Source: RFTU01 sp032122355
GTDB taxonomy: Bacteria > Pseudomonadota > Gammaproteobacteria > Burkholderiales > Burkholderiaceae_C
Direction: 5' to 3'
NCBI GenBank assembly: GCA_032122355.1
Contig: JAUMCS010000039.1
Span: 1 to 43,404 of the forward strand
DNA length: 43,404 nt
In this document: positions 34,698-42,953 of the stretch, piece after piece
How the letters are laid out: each line of letters opens with the position of its first letter
How positions within the stretch are numbered: position 1 is the stretch's first letter
Position numbers and translations under genes: made by a program
Notes under the pieces: generated by a model
The model's database searches: none
Seen by the model: only the letters and a program-made list of their open reading frames with translations
Told to the model about the DNA's origin: nothing

Positions 34698-34729
34698 TGG
34701 TTTATTTCGGTTAAGTGGGTGAGAGCTTT

Positions 34730-34735
34730 TATAAT
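34730..34735 (+). promoter_or_regulatory. Candidate -10 element for guaB
   Basis: A perfect TATAAT lies 26 bases before the guaB ATG in the 64-base spacer after rnfH. A -35 at good spacing is not clear (TTCGGT at 34706-34711, 18 bp, is poor). Confidence 0.4.
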
Positions 34736-34761
34736 TGTATTTTGTCATTGGAGTAACTGTT

Positions 34762-36234
34762 ATGCGCATCCTAGGTAAGGCGCTCACTTTTGATGATGTT
34801 TTGTTGGTCCCCGCTTTTTCGCAGGTATTGCCACGTGATACCCGATTAGCCACGCAGTTGAGCCGGAACATTACTTTGAATATGCCTTTGGTTTCAGCCG
34901 CCATGGATACGGTGACAGAAGCCAGATTAGCCATTGCCATTGCCCAAGAAGGTGGCATCGGCATTATTCATAAAAACCTCACGCCTGCTCAGCAGGCGGC
35001 GGAGGTCGCGCGGGTTAAGCGCTATGAATCGGGTATTTTGCGTGACCCCATTACGATTGGGCCCGATACCACGGTTCGTCAGGTAAAAACGCTTTCAGAA
35101 AAGCATGGTATTTCCGGCTTTCCGGTGATGAGCGCTGGCCGAGTGGTGGGTATTGTGACTGGGCGTGATTTGCGTTTTGAAACTCGTATGGATGTACCCG
35201 TATCTGACATCATGACCCCGCGTGAGCGTTTGATTACCGTGCCTGAAGGTGCTTCGCTGGAAGAGGGTAAAGCCCTGATGCATCAACACAAATTAGAACG
35301 GGTATTGGTGGTGAACGATGCCTTTGAGTTACGTGGTTTGATGACGGTGAAAGACATTACCAAGCAAACGAATTTTCCCAATGCGGCACGCGATGCCCAG
35401 GGTAAGCTGCGCGTGGGTGCAGCTGTGGGTGTGGGTGAAGGCACGGAAGAGCGTGTGGAGTGTTTGGTCAAAGCAGGCGTGGATGCACTGGTGGTGGATA
35501 CTGCACATGGCCACAGTGCTGGAGTGATTGAGCGTGTGCGCTGGGTCAAGCAAAATTACCCCCATGTGGATGTGATTGGTGGCAACATAGCCACCGGTGC
35601 TGCTGCCTTGGCGTTGGTAGAAGCCGGCGCGGATGGCGTGAAAGTGGGTATTGGCCCGGGTTCAATTTGCACAACCCGAATTGTGGCGGGTGTAGGTGTG
35701 CCGCAAATTACCGCCATTGATAATGTGGCTACTGCATTGAAAGGCGCCGGCGTGCCGGCCATTGCCGATGGCGGTATCCGCTACTCGGGCGATATTGCTA
35801 AAGCGATTGCAGCGGGTGCCAGTGCCGTGATGATGGGCGGAATGTTTGCCGGTACAGAAGAAGCACCCGGTGAAGTGGTGCTGTATCAAGGGCGGAGTTA
35901 TAAAAGCTATCGTGGCATGGGCTCGATTGGTGCGATGCGTGCGGGTTCAGCGGATCGGTATTTTCAGGATACTGAAGAGGCGGCCAACCCCAATGCCGAT
36001 AAATTGGTACCTGAGGGTATTGAGGGTCGTGTGCCATACAAGGGTTCGATGGTATCGATTGTGTTTCAAATGGCTGGAGGCATACGCGCAGCAATGGGCT
36101 ATTGTGGTTGCAGCACCATTGAGCAAATGCATGAGCAAGCAGAGTTTGTTGAAATTACGTCAGCCGGTATACGCGAAAGCCATGTGCACGACGTGCAGAT
36201 CACCAAAGAAGCCCCTAACTATCGTATGGAGTAA
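34762..36234 (+). CDS. guaB: Inosine-5'-monophosphate dehydrogenase GuaB
   Basis: GuaB oxidises IMP to XMP, the rate-limiting step of GMP synthesis. The N-terminal part ALTFDDVLLVPAFSQVLPRD opens the barrel, two CBS domains occupy about residues 93-205, and the catalytic loop is GPGSICTTR with C303. GGNIATGAAALALVEAGADGVK and the C-terminal VPYKGS...QMAGGIRAAMGY-type segments agree. It has 490 residues from the ATG at 34762, set by GGAG 9-12 bases upstream; the TTG at 34735 is not used. An MFS gene follows 6 bases after the stop. Confidence 0.97.
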   Translation: MRILGKALTFDDVLLVPAFSQVLPRDTRLATQLSRNITLNMPLVSAAMDTVTEARLAIAIAQEGGIGIIHKNLTPAQQAAEVARVKRYESGILRDPITIGPDTTVRQVKTLSEKHGISGFPVMSAGRVVGIVTGRDLRFETRMDVPVSDIMTPRERLITVPEGASLEEGKALMHQHKLERVLVVNDAFELRGLMTVKDITKQTNFPNAARDAQGKLRVGAAVGVGEGTEERVECLVKAGVDALVVDTAHGHSAGVIERVRWVKQNYPHVDVIGGNIATGAAALALVEAGADGVKVGIGPGSICTTRIVAGVGVPQITAIDNVATALKGAGVPAIADGGIRYSGDIAKAIAAGASAVMMGGMFAGTEEAPGEVVLYQGRSYKSYRGMGSIGAMRAGSADRYFQDTEEAANPNADKLVPEGIEGRVPYKGSMVSIVFQMAGGIRAAMGYCGCSTIEQMHEQAEFVEITSAGIRESHVHDVQITKEAPNYRME

Positions 36235-36240
36235 GGGCTG

Positions 36241-37470
36241 GTGACTGTTGCAACCCCTGGGGTAGGTCGAGCGCCTGCCATGCCATTTATATTGCTCACG
36301 GTCTTCATCGATATGATGGCCGTGGGCTTGATCATTCCTGTTTTGCCTCATTGGGTTGGAGAGTTCACGACTTCAGCCGCTGATCAGGCCTATTGGTATG
36401 GCGTGATTGGTTTGGCTTATGGATTGGCGAATTTCTTCGCGTCGCCAATATTGGGGCGCTTGTCGGATCAATTTGGGAGGCGGCCTATCTTACTTTTGGG
36501 CTTTACGGGGTTTGCCATCTCTTTTTTTGGTTTGGCAATGGCGCATGCTTTGTGGGTATTGATTGTGGTGCGGGCCGTGGGTGGAATGTTACAGGCCAAT
36601 GCGGCCGTGGCTAACGCTTATGTGGCGGATATCAGCACACCCGAGCAAAGGGCTAAGCGTTTTGGCATGATAGGTGCCATGTTTGGTATGGGCTATATGC
36701 TGGGGCCCGTTTTAGGCGGTATTTTAGGTGACAAAGATTTGCATTTACCCTTTTATGTGGCGGGTACTTTAGCTGTGCTCAATGCCATTTATGGTTGGTG
36801 GGTGCTACCCGAGTCATTACCGGCGCACAAGCGTCAACCTTTTGATTGGCGGCGTGCGCATCCGATCAATGCCTTGAAGGGTTTAACTATACTCCGTGGA
36901 GTAAAGCCATTGCTGTGGGTTGTGGGCTTGAGTAATTTGGCTCAATTTATTTTGCACATGACTTGGGTTTTGTATTGTTCGCACCGGTTTGGTTGGGGGC
37001 CCAAGGAAAACGGTTGGTCGCTGTTTATGGTGGGCATAATGGCGGCTTTGGTGCAGGGCTGGTTGTTGCGGGTATTGTTGAAGCGTTTTCAACCGCGTAT
37101 CTTAGTGCAAGTAGGTTTGATTTCTTCTGCTATGGCTTATGTGGCTTGGGGTTTGGCTACGGAAGGTTGGATGATGCTGGCTGTGATGGCTTTTAATTTG
37201 TTGGGCTTCACGGTGAATGCATCGGTGCAAAGTTTGATTTCCAATGCTGCACCAGATCATGCTCAAGGCACGGCGATGGGTTCGGTTTCATCACTCACCA
37301 GTGCCATGTCGGTGGCGGCGCCTTTGATTGGGGCGGGTTTATTGGGTTTGGTTTCACATTTGCCTATTCAGCATATTTTGGTGGGCTTGCCGTTCTTCGT
37401 GTGTGCCGTACTACAAGTTTTGGCCGCTGTGATTGCCATTCGCCACTTTCGTCAACCTCAGGCTGCATGA
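36241..37470 (+). CDS. MFS transporter, DHA1 (TetA-like) family
   Basis: This 409-residue protein has 12 predicted helices. The motif A of the family is visible after helix 2 (GRLSDQFGRRPILLLG), and the DHA1 motif C region is GMIGAMFGMGYMLGPVLGGILGD. The first helix (FILLTVFIDMMAVGLIIPVLP) strongly resembles TetA-type drug antiporters. The substrate cannot be read from sequence, and tetracycline resistance should not be assumed. The GTG start uses a GGAG (36228-36231) embedded in the end of guaB, 9 bases away. It sits between guaB and guaA, and its 3' end approaches guaA within 28 bases. Confidence 0.88.
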   Translation: MTVATPGVGRAPAMPFILLTVFIDMMAVGLIIPVLPHWVGEFTTSAADQAYWYGVIGLAYGLANFFASPILGRLSDQFGRRPILLLGFTGFAISFFGLAMAHALWVLIVVRAVGGMLQANAAVANAYVADISTPEQRAKRFGMIGAMFGMGYMLGPVLGGILGDKDLHLPFYVAGTLAVLNAIYGWWVLPESLPAHKRQPFDWRRAHPINALKGLTILRGVKPLLWVVGLSNLAQFILHMTWVLYCSHRFGWGPKENGWSLFMVGIMAALVQGWLLRVLLKRFQPRILVQVGLISSAMAYVAWGLATEGWMMLAVMAFNLLGFTVNASVQSLISNAAPDHAQGTAMGSVSSLTSAMSVAAPLIGAGLLGLVSHLPIQHILVGLPFFVCAVLQVLAAVIAIRHFRQPQAA

Positions 37471-37498
37471 GCTGCAGCATTTGTTAACCCAAATTGAT

Positions 37499-39103
37499 AT
37501 GCACGATAAAATTTTAATCCTAGACTTCGGCTCACAAGTGACTCAGCTGATTGCGCGGCGTGTGCGTGAGGCCAATGTGTATTGTGAAATTCATCCCAAT
37601 GATGTGAGCGATGCTTTTATTGCTGAATTCAAGCCCAAGGGGATTATTTTAAGTGGCAGTCATGCCAGCACTTATGAAGATCATCAGCTGCGTGCTCCTC
37701 AAGTAGTGTGGGAGTTGGGTGTGCCGGTGTTGGGTATTTGTTATGGTATGCAAACCATGGCGGTGCAGTTGGGTGGGCAGGTGCAGTGGAGTGATACGCG
37801 CGAGTTTGGTTATGCCGAGGTGATAGCGCATGGCCACACCCCTTTGTTGAAAGATATTGAAGATGTGCGTACTTCGGAGGGGCGTGGTTTATTGAAGGTT
37901 TGGATGAGCCATGGCGATAAGGTGAGCCAATTGCCACCCGGATTTGAACTGATGGCGAGTACACCGAGCTGCCCGATTGCGGGTATGGCCGATGTGGCGC
38001 GGGGTTTTTATGCGGTGCAGTTTCATCCTGAAGTGACGCACACCCTGCAAGGTGCCGCCATATTTCATCGGTTCGTGCGGGATATATGCGGCTGTCAGGG
38101 CGATTGGATCATGGGGGATTACATCACTGAAGCTGTGGAACGAATTCGCCAGCAGGTGGGCGATGAAGAGGTGTTGCTGGGCTTGTCGGGGGGGGTAGAT
38201 TCTTCTGTGGCTGCGGCTTTGATTCATCGCGCCATTGGTGATCAGTTAACCTGTGTGTTTGTGGATCATGGCTTATTGCGCTTGCATGAGGGCGATAAGG
38301 TCATGGAGATGTTCGAGGGGCAATTACACGCCAAAGTCATCAGGGTAGATGCCAGTGATTTATTTATGCGTGAACTCTTGGGTGTAACCGACCCTGAGCA
38401 AAAACGCAAAATCATTGGGCGTTTATTTGTGGATGTATTCAAAGCTGAAGCAGCCAAGCTGAAAGTGCAAAATCAACAAAGCAAGGGCGTGACCTTTTTG
38501 GCGCAAGGTACGATTTACCCGGACGTAGTAGAAAGTGGCGGCACGCGGACGAAAAAGGCCACAACGATCAAAAGTCATCACAATGTCGGGGGCTTACCTG
38601 AGCAGTTGGGTTTGAAGTTACTAGAGCCCTTGCGAGAGTTATTCAAAGATGAAGTGCGTGAGTTGGGTGTGGCCTTGGGCTTACCAGCTGAAATGGTTTA
38701 TCGGCATCCTTTCCCAGGCCCGGGCCTGGGGGTTCGGATATTAGGTGAAGTGAATTCAGGTTTTGCCGATTTGCTGCGCCGTGCGGATGATATTTTTATT
38801 CAAGAGCTCCGCCGTGAGATCGATCCTCTTACGGGTAAATCGTGGTACGACTTAACCAGTCAGGCATTTGCGGTATTTTTGCCCGTTAAAAGTGTGGGTG
38901 TGATGGGTGACGGTCGAACCTACGAGTACGTAGTGGCATTGCGTGCGGTGCAAACATCTGACTTCATGACCGCCGATTGGGCTGAATTGCCTTATGCTTT
39001 GCTCAAACGGGTATCAGGGCGTATTATCAATGAAGTCAGAGGTATCAACCGTGTGACCTATGACGTGAGTTCAAAGCCCCCTGCGACGATTGAGTGGGAG
39101 TGA
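37499..39103 (+). CDS. guaA: GMP synthase (glutamine-hydrolysing) GuaA
   Basis: GuaA aminates XMP to GMP. The class I glutaminase triad is C81 (GICYGMQ), H176 and E178 (QFHPEVTHT). The ATP-pyrophosphatase loop is LSGGVDSS at 229-236. The dimerisation domain ends RVTYDVSSKPPATIEWE, the conserved C-terminus. It has 534 residues from the ATG at 37499. The upstream frame (to 37433) overlaps the MFS gene and is not conserved. No Shine-Dalgarno is apparent; coupling to the MFS gene is possible. The 3' end of guaA is a known insertion point for genomic islands, and unusual repeats follow it. Confidence 0.97.
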   Translation: MHDKILILDFGSQVTQLIARRVREANVYCEIHPNDVSDAFIAEFKPKGIILSGSHASTYEDHQLRAPQVVWELGVPVLGICYGMQTMAVQLGGQVQWSDTREFGYAEVIAHGHTPLLKDIEDVRTSEGRGLLKVWMSHGDKVSQLPPGFELMASTPSCPIAGMADVARGFYAVQFHPEVTHTLQGAAIFHRFVRDICGCQGDWIMGDYITEAVERIRQQVGDEEVLLGLSGGVDSSVAAALIHRAIGDQLTCVFVDHGLLRLHEGDKVMEMFEGQLHAKVIRVDASDLFMRELLGVTDPEQKRKIIGRLFVDVFKAEAAKLKVQNQQSKGVTFLAQGTIYPDVVESGGTRTKKATTIKSHHNVGGLPEQLGLKLLEPLRELFKDEVRELGVALGLPAEMVYRHPFPGPGLGVRILGEVNSGFADLLRRADDIFIQELRREIDPLTGKSWYDLTSQAFAVFLPVKSVGVMGDGRTYEYVVALRAVQTSDFMTADWAELPYALLKRVSGRIINEVRGINRVTYDVSSKPPATIEWE

Positions 39104-39114
39104 CTTTTCTCGCG

Positions 39115-39193
39115 TAAGTTGTTGATTTATATAGGTTTTCAACTTAAAAGAAACTAGCATACGCCCAACTAAGTTGTTGATTTAGTTGGGCGT
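39115..39193. repeat. Direct and inverted repeats just after guaA
   Basis: A 15-base direct repeat, TAAGTTGTTGATTTA, occurs at 39115-39129 and 39170-39184, 55 bases apart. The first copy begins an inverted repeat, TAAGTTG with CAACTTA (39115-39121 and 39140-39146). The second overlaps a perfect 12-bp hairpin, ACGCCCAACTAA with TTAGTTGGGCGT (39161-39172 and 39182-39193), which has no T tract. This nesting is unusual and could be a recombination-site remnant or a paired hairpin terminator region. Confidence 0.7.
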
Positions 39194-39418
39194 TGGCATT
39201 AAAGTTACACGTAAAGCTACACAAAGTAGTAGCTATTCAAAATCGTCCCTCTGTCACTATAGTTGTCTGGTCTCTTGAAGAGACGAATTTTATCTTCTGA
39301 GGGGGTGCCTAGGTCAGAGCTGAAATTGGCAAAGGAATATGAAAGTTTTTCATGCCATTTTCAAATGGTTTGACTCTATTGTTCGGCGTAACTTGCTATG
39401 GGTAAACATCACTTTGCA
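39194..39418. other. Non-coding spacer between guaA and the SOS operon
   Basis: The stretch 39104-39449 has no convincing gene. After the repeats it holds the tandem-like words GTTACAC and GCTACAC (about 39205-39222) and a GTCTCT-TGA-AGAGAC hairpin (39270-39284) followed by a weak T-rich run. The LexA box follows at 39419. The region looks like a junction between the backbone and accessory DNA. Confidence 0.6.
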
Positions 39419-39438
39419 TACTGTAATAATATACAGTA
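39419..39438 (+). promoter_or_regulatory. LexA box (SOS operator)
   Basis: TACTGT and ACAGTA frame an AT-only 8-base centre, giving the full CTGT-N8-ACAG consensus with matching outer TA bases. It ends 11 bases before the umuD ATG, so LexA bound here would cover the promoter. It marks the umuD-cho-umuC operon as DNA-damage inducible. Confidence 0.95.
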
Positions 39439-39449
39439 CAATTTGAAAC

Positions 39450-39890
39450 ATGCTTGCAAAATCCACTTCTTTGCCTCAGCCTGTATGGGTGGCTGAGGCG
39501 GGTGTCATGCTGAATGTGTGTGGCTGGAACGTGCCGGCGGGGTTTCCTTCGCCAGCAGCTGATCATGCTCAAGAACGCATTGACCTCAATAAGCAACTCA
39601 TCCGCAACCCAGGGGCTACCTACATTTTCCGTGTCAAGGGGGATTCCATGACAGGCATCGGTATTTATGAGGGCGATGCGCTGTTGGTTGATCGCAGCAT
39701 CGACCCCCAACACAACCACATCGTGATCGCTCAATTGAATAATGAGTTTACCGTCAAGCGCTTGCATCGTCGGGGTGGTGTGGTGAAGTTGCTGGCCGAA
39801 AACCCGATCTATCCCCCCCGATTGATCAAAGAGGAAGATGATTTTCTTGTTTGGGGAGTGGTTACTTTCAATTTGCATAAGCTTTGTTGA
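39450..39890 (+). CDS. umuD: UmuD, autoproteolytic subunit of DNA polymerase V
   Basis: UmuD is cleaved in a RecA-dependent way to UmuD', which joins UmuC to form the lesion-bypass polymerase V. The LexA-like serine/lysine protease core is clear: S66 in KGDSMTGIGIYEGD and K103 in EFTVKRLHRR, 37 residues apart as in E. coli. The cleavage site is A30-G31 in PAGFPSPAADHA, with Ala-Gly as in LexA rather than the Cys-Gly of E. coli UmuD. It has 146 residues. It is the first gene after the LexA box and is followed by the nuclease gene 3 bases later. Confidence 0.95.
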   Translation: MLAKSTSLPQPVWVAEAGVMLNVCGWNVPAGFPSPAADHAQERIDLNKQLIRNPGATYIFRVKGDSMTGIGIYEGDALLVDRSIDPQHNHIVIAQLNNEFTVKRLHRRGGVVKLLAENPIYPPRLIKEEDDFLVWGVVTFNLHKLC

Positions 39891-39893
39891 ACA

Positions 39894-40739
39894 ATGGCAC
39901 CTATGCCAGCAACCTCTTCAACACACACCATTGATCCCGCTAATTTGGCCGCTTTGCCCCGAACGGCGGGTGTGTATATTTTTCGGGGTGAGGGTACTTT
40001 GCCTTTGTATATTGGCAAAAGTGTGGATATTCGTGCGCGTGTCATGAGCCACCTTCGGGCACCTGATGAGGCCAGGATGATAGCCCAAACCCGCCGCATT
40101 GACTTTATTGAAACAGCAGGCGAGGTGGGGGCGCTTTTGCTTGAATCAAAAATGATTAAAGAGCAAAGCCCCTTGTATAACCAGCGCCTACGCCGAATTC
40201 GTACCTTGTTTTCAATACGGCTTCAAGCCGCAGGGCAGGGGCTCACGTCTGAGATTGTGGATGGTAAAACGGTCAGTCTGGGTTCTACCCCAGGGCTATA
40301 CGGATTATTCTCATCGATGCATGCGGCCAAAGCAAAGCTCCAAAGCTTGGCCGAGCAACAGGGTTTGTGTTTATCCCTTCTGGGTCAAGAAAAAATAGCT
40401 AAGCGAGGTTGCTTTGGCTTGCAAATTAAAACCTGTTGGGGCGCTTGCGTGGGCCAAGAAAGCCGGCAGGCACATGATCAAAGGCTGCTATCGGCCTTGA
40501 TGGATTCGCAGGTGGCGATGTGGCCGTTTCGGGGGGCTATTGATTTGATTGAAGAAGCCGATGGTTGGGTGCAGCGCCACCGCGTCAATAACTGGGGCTA
40601 TTTGGGTACGCAGTGTTCAAGAGCCACCATACCCAGCCAGCTGTCGGTATTCAAACCCAATGAGTTTGATTTGGATAGTTACAAAATCTTAGTCAAGCCC
40701 ATTATCCTCAAAACAGTACAGGTTGAAGAAGTGGAGTGA
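39894..40739 (+). CDS. cho: Cho/UvrC-type GIY-YIG endonuclease inside the umuDC operon
   Basis: This 281-residue protein has an N-terminal GIY-YIG nuclease domain: GVY at 26-28, YIG at 39-41, K42, R47, E84 (LLLESKMIKE) and N96. The middle region has the cysteine-bearing KRGCFGLQIKTCWGACVG that matches the CFxxQLxRCxxxCxG segment of UvrC and Cho. It lacks the UvrBC-interaction, RNase H-like and helix-hairpin-helix parts of UvrC, and its size equals E. coli Cho (about 295). Cho makes the 3' incision in nucleotide excision repair and is SOS-induced in E. coli from its own gene. Here it lies between umuD and umuC: 3 bases after umuD, with its TGA sharing one base with the umuC ATG. ATG at 39903 is an alternative start. 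Confidence 0.88.
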   Translation: MAPMPATSSTHTIDPANLAALPRTAGVYIFRGEGTLPLYIGKSVDIRARVMSHLRAPDEARMIAQTRRIDFIETAGEVGALLLESKMIKEQSPLYNQRLRRIRTLFSIRLQAAGQGLTSEIVDGKTVSLGSTPGLYGLFSSMHAAKAKLQSLAEQQGLCLSLLGQEKIAKRGCFGLQIKTCWGACVGQESRQAHDQRLLSALMDSQVAMWPFRGAIDLIEEADGWVQRHRVNNWGYLGTQCSRATIPSQLSVFKPNEFDLDSYKILVKPIILKTVQVEEVE

Positions 40740-42001
40740 TGGCTGCGCAGATCGCCTTGGTCGATTGCAATAATTTTTATGTCAGCTGTGAACGGGTGTT
40801 CCGGCCTGACTTGCGTCATGTGCCGCTGGTGGTGCTGTCAAACAATGATGGTTGCGCGGTGTCCCGTTCTAATGAAGCCAAGGCCTTGGGCATCAAAATG
40901 GGGCAACCCTGGTTTCAATGCCGCGAGCTGGCTGAAAAGCATGGCATCTTAGCCTTGAGCAGCAATTACGCACTTTATGCCGATATGTCGAACCGAGTCA
41001 TGTCCATTTTGGCTGATTTGGCCCCGCGGCAAGAGGTGTATTCGATCGATGAGAGCTTTCTAGATTTAACGGGTATCGCCAAAATCAGAGAGCTCAGTTA
41101 CAAAATGCGTGAGCAAGTGTTGAAATGGACGGGTATACCCGTGTGTGTGGGTATTGGCCCCACCAAAACCTTGGCCAAGCTGGCCAATCATGTGGCCAAA
41201 AAGCATCCGCGCTCAAAGGGGGTGTTCAACTATAACGACCTCAGCGAAGCCCAGCAAGTCAAGCTATTGGGCCAAATCATGGTGGGTGATGTTTGGGGCA
41301 TAGGCCGAAAATTCACCCAGCAGCTGGCCCAATATGGCATTGCAACGGCGCAGGATTTGCGCATGGCGCATACACCCACTTTGCGTTCAGCGTTTGGTGT
41401 GGTGCTAGAAAAAACGCAAAGAGAATTGCAGGGTGTTGCCTGTATGGATCTAGAAGAGCAGGCACCCGACAAGCAGCAAATCGTATGTAGCCGTTCATTT
41501 GGTAAGCCGGTAACGGAGTTGATGGTGGTTCAAGATGCGCTCAGTGTGTTTGTAGCCAATGCTGCGGCTAAGCTACGGGCGCAGCAAGGGTATGCTGCAT
41601 GGGTGCAGGTGTTTATGCTGACCAACCGTTTCAGGCCCGACCAACCCCAATACAACCCCAGCATGGCGGTACCTTTACCGCAGCCTACACACAGTAGTTT
41701 GGAGATTAACCGCTGGGTGCAACATATTGCTAGCTTGATTTGGCGAAATGGGTATCAATATCAAAAAGCAGGCGTGATGCTGGGTGATATTTCGCCCATC
41801 ACGAGGGTTCAGGGGCATTTACTTGAGCCTGATATACCCAATGATATGCGTTTGATGCAAACTATCGATCAACTTAACTCACGTTTTGGCCGCGGTACGG
41901 TTAAGATCAGTACGGGTGGTATGTTCAAAGATTGGGCGATGCGGCAAGAACGTCAATCACGCCAGTACACCACCGACTGGGCGCATTTGCCGATTTGTTG
42001 A
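40739..42001 (+). CDS. umuC: UmuC, catalytic subunit of DNA polymerase V
   Basis: UmuC is the Y-family polymerase that copies past damaged bases. The palm residues are D9 (ALVDCNNFYVSCERVF) and the DE of YSIDESFLDLTG; LSNNDGCAVSRSNEAKALG and GIGPTKTLAKLANHVAKK are typical. The C-terminal little-finger and DUF4113-like region carries QKAGVMLGDI and the end LNSRFGRGTV. It has 420 residues from the ATG at 40739; the GTG at 40736 one codon earlier overlaps the cho stop. TGATG coupling links it to cho. A DUF2145 gene follows 40 bases downstream. Confidence 0.95.
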   Translation: MAAQIALVDCNNFYVSCERVFRPDLRHVPLVVLSNNDGCAVSRSNEAKALGIKMGQPWFQCRELAEKHGILALSSNYALYADMSNRVMSILADLAPRQEVYSIDESFLDLTGIAKIRELSYKMREQVLKWTGIPVCVGIGPTKTLAKLANHVAKKHPRSKGVFNYNDLSEAQQVKLLGQIMVGDVWGIGRKFTQQLAQYGIATAQDLRMAHTPTLRSAFGVVLEKTQRELQGVACMDLEEQAPDKQQIVCSRSFGKPVTELMVVQDALSVFVANAAAKLRAQQGYAAWVQVFMLTNRFRPDQPQYNPSMAVPLPQPTHSSLEINRWVQHIASLIWRNGYQYQKAGVMLGDISPITRVQGHLLEPDIPNDMRLMQTIDQLNSRFGRGTVKISTGGMFKDWAMRQERQSRQYTTDWAHLPIC

Positions 42002-42041
42002 AACCAGTGGTTCATCTTTTTGTTTTTCAAAGGGGACAATC

Positions 42042-42860
42042 ATGCGTACACTAAAAATATCCGGTGCAAGGCGTTATTTTTTTCAAGGCATTTTGATACT
42101 TTGCTTGGCGCTGGGTGGGGTGTATTATGCGTTGGCATGGGGGGGTAGCGGTGCTGAAAGTGCTGCTGCGCGTTTTACACCCGAGCAAATTATCCCTTTT
42201 GCCGAAAAGGTTGAAAAAGCCATGGCGGCGAAGGGGGCGCAAGTGGCCATTTTGGCAAGAATGGGCAGGCCGCTGGCTGAGTTGCCGGAAGGAATGCATT
42301 TTACGCATGTGGCTTTTGCTGTTTATTCTGAAATAGATACAGCCGATGGCACAAAACGGACAGGCTATACCATTTATAACTTATATCAGCGAGATAATCG
42401 CCCTGATATCAGTGACCTGGTGCAGGATGTACCGATTGATTTTTTTTCTAAGGTTGCTGACTTAGAAGCCGGTATTATTATTCCATCGGCTGATTTACAA
42501 AGTCGATTACTCAGAGTGATAGAATCATCAACGTACAAAGAATTGCATGATCCGAATTATTCAGTTATAGCAAATCCATATACCTTAGGTCGTCAAAACT
42601 GTACAGAGTTTGTGTTGGATGTGATTCATGCGGCTTTTTATGAAACTTCGGATATTAATCTTATTAAATCTAATGAAAAGGCTCTTTTTATAGCTCAGCC
42701 GGTAAATGTGAATCGATTCAAGTTGATGCTGGGAAGCATATTGAATACGGATGTATATACCTCTGATCATCCAGATCAGCCTGAAACGGCCACTTTTGAA
42801 AAAATTGCTGAATTCTTGCAAAAATATGACAAAGGGTCAGAAGTGAGTATATTGCGATGA
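42042..42860 (+). CDS. DUF2145 family protein with N-terminal membrane anchor or signal
   Basis: This 272-residue protein has a basic N-terminus and one hydrophobic segment (about 14-29, FQGILILCLALGGVYYALAW), so it is exported or anchored. The mature part matches DUF2145: FTPEQIIPFAEKVEKAMAAKGAQVAILARMGRP (in parts), ELPEGMHFTHVAFAVYSEI, GYTIYNLYQRD, NPYTLGRQNCTEFVLDVIHAAFYET. The conserved H/C pattern (FTHVAF, QNCTEF) recalls NlpC/P60-like cysteine peptidases, but that is a guess. AAGGGG precedes the ATG at 42042; the frame further upstream lies over umuC and is not used. It may be co-transcribed with the SOS operon. Confidence 0.85.
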   Translation: MRTLKISGARRYFFQGILILCLALGGVYYALAWGGSGAESAAARFTPEQIIPFAEKVEKAMAAKGAQVAILARMGRPLAELPEGMHFTHVAFAVYSEIDTADGTKRTGYTIYNLYQRDNRPDISDLVQDVPIDFFSKVADLEAGIIIPSADLQSRLLRVIESSTYKELHDPNYSVIANPYTLGRQNCTEFVLDVIHAAFYETSDINLIKSNEKALFIAQPVNVNRFKLMLGSILNTDVYTSDHPDQPETATFEKIAEFLQKYDKGSEVSILR

Positions 42861-42953
42861 GATTCAATTCTCATTTCATCCATCCATGCTTTATGGGTTG
42901 TGTGTCAGCGTACATAAAGTACTTGGCATTCCCTCTTTCGGGGGTAATAAGCT

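Noticed and set aside
36241..37470. Tetracycline resistance gene
   Set aside because: TetA-like helices and motifs are shared by many DHA1 transporters; the gene is embedded between guaB and guaA with no mobile element, so no resistance claim is made.
39161..39193. The 12-bp hairpin after guaA as a Rho-independent terminator
   Set aside because: The stem is strong, but no T tract follows on either strand, and it shares sequence with a direct repeat, so it was listed as a repeat instead.
41886..42041. Upstream extension of the DUF2145 frame over the end of umuC
   Set aside because: It overlaps coding sequence of umuC and precedes the signal-like N-terminus at 42042, which has its own AAGGGG site.
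42051..42308. Several 60-190-codon open frames antisense to real genes (for example 15182-15760 plus, 9463-9921 minus, 21636-22223 minus)
   Set aside because: They lie fully within well-supported genes on the other strand, have no family resemblance or ribosome-binding sites, and show compositions expected of shadow frames.
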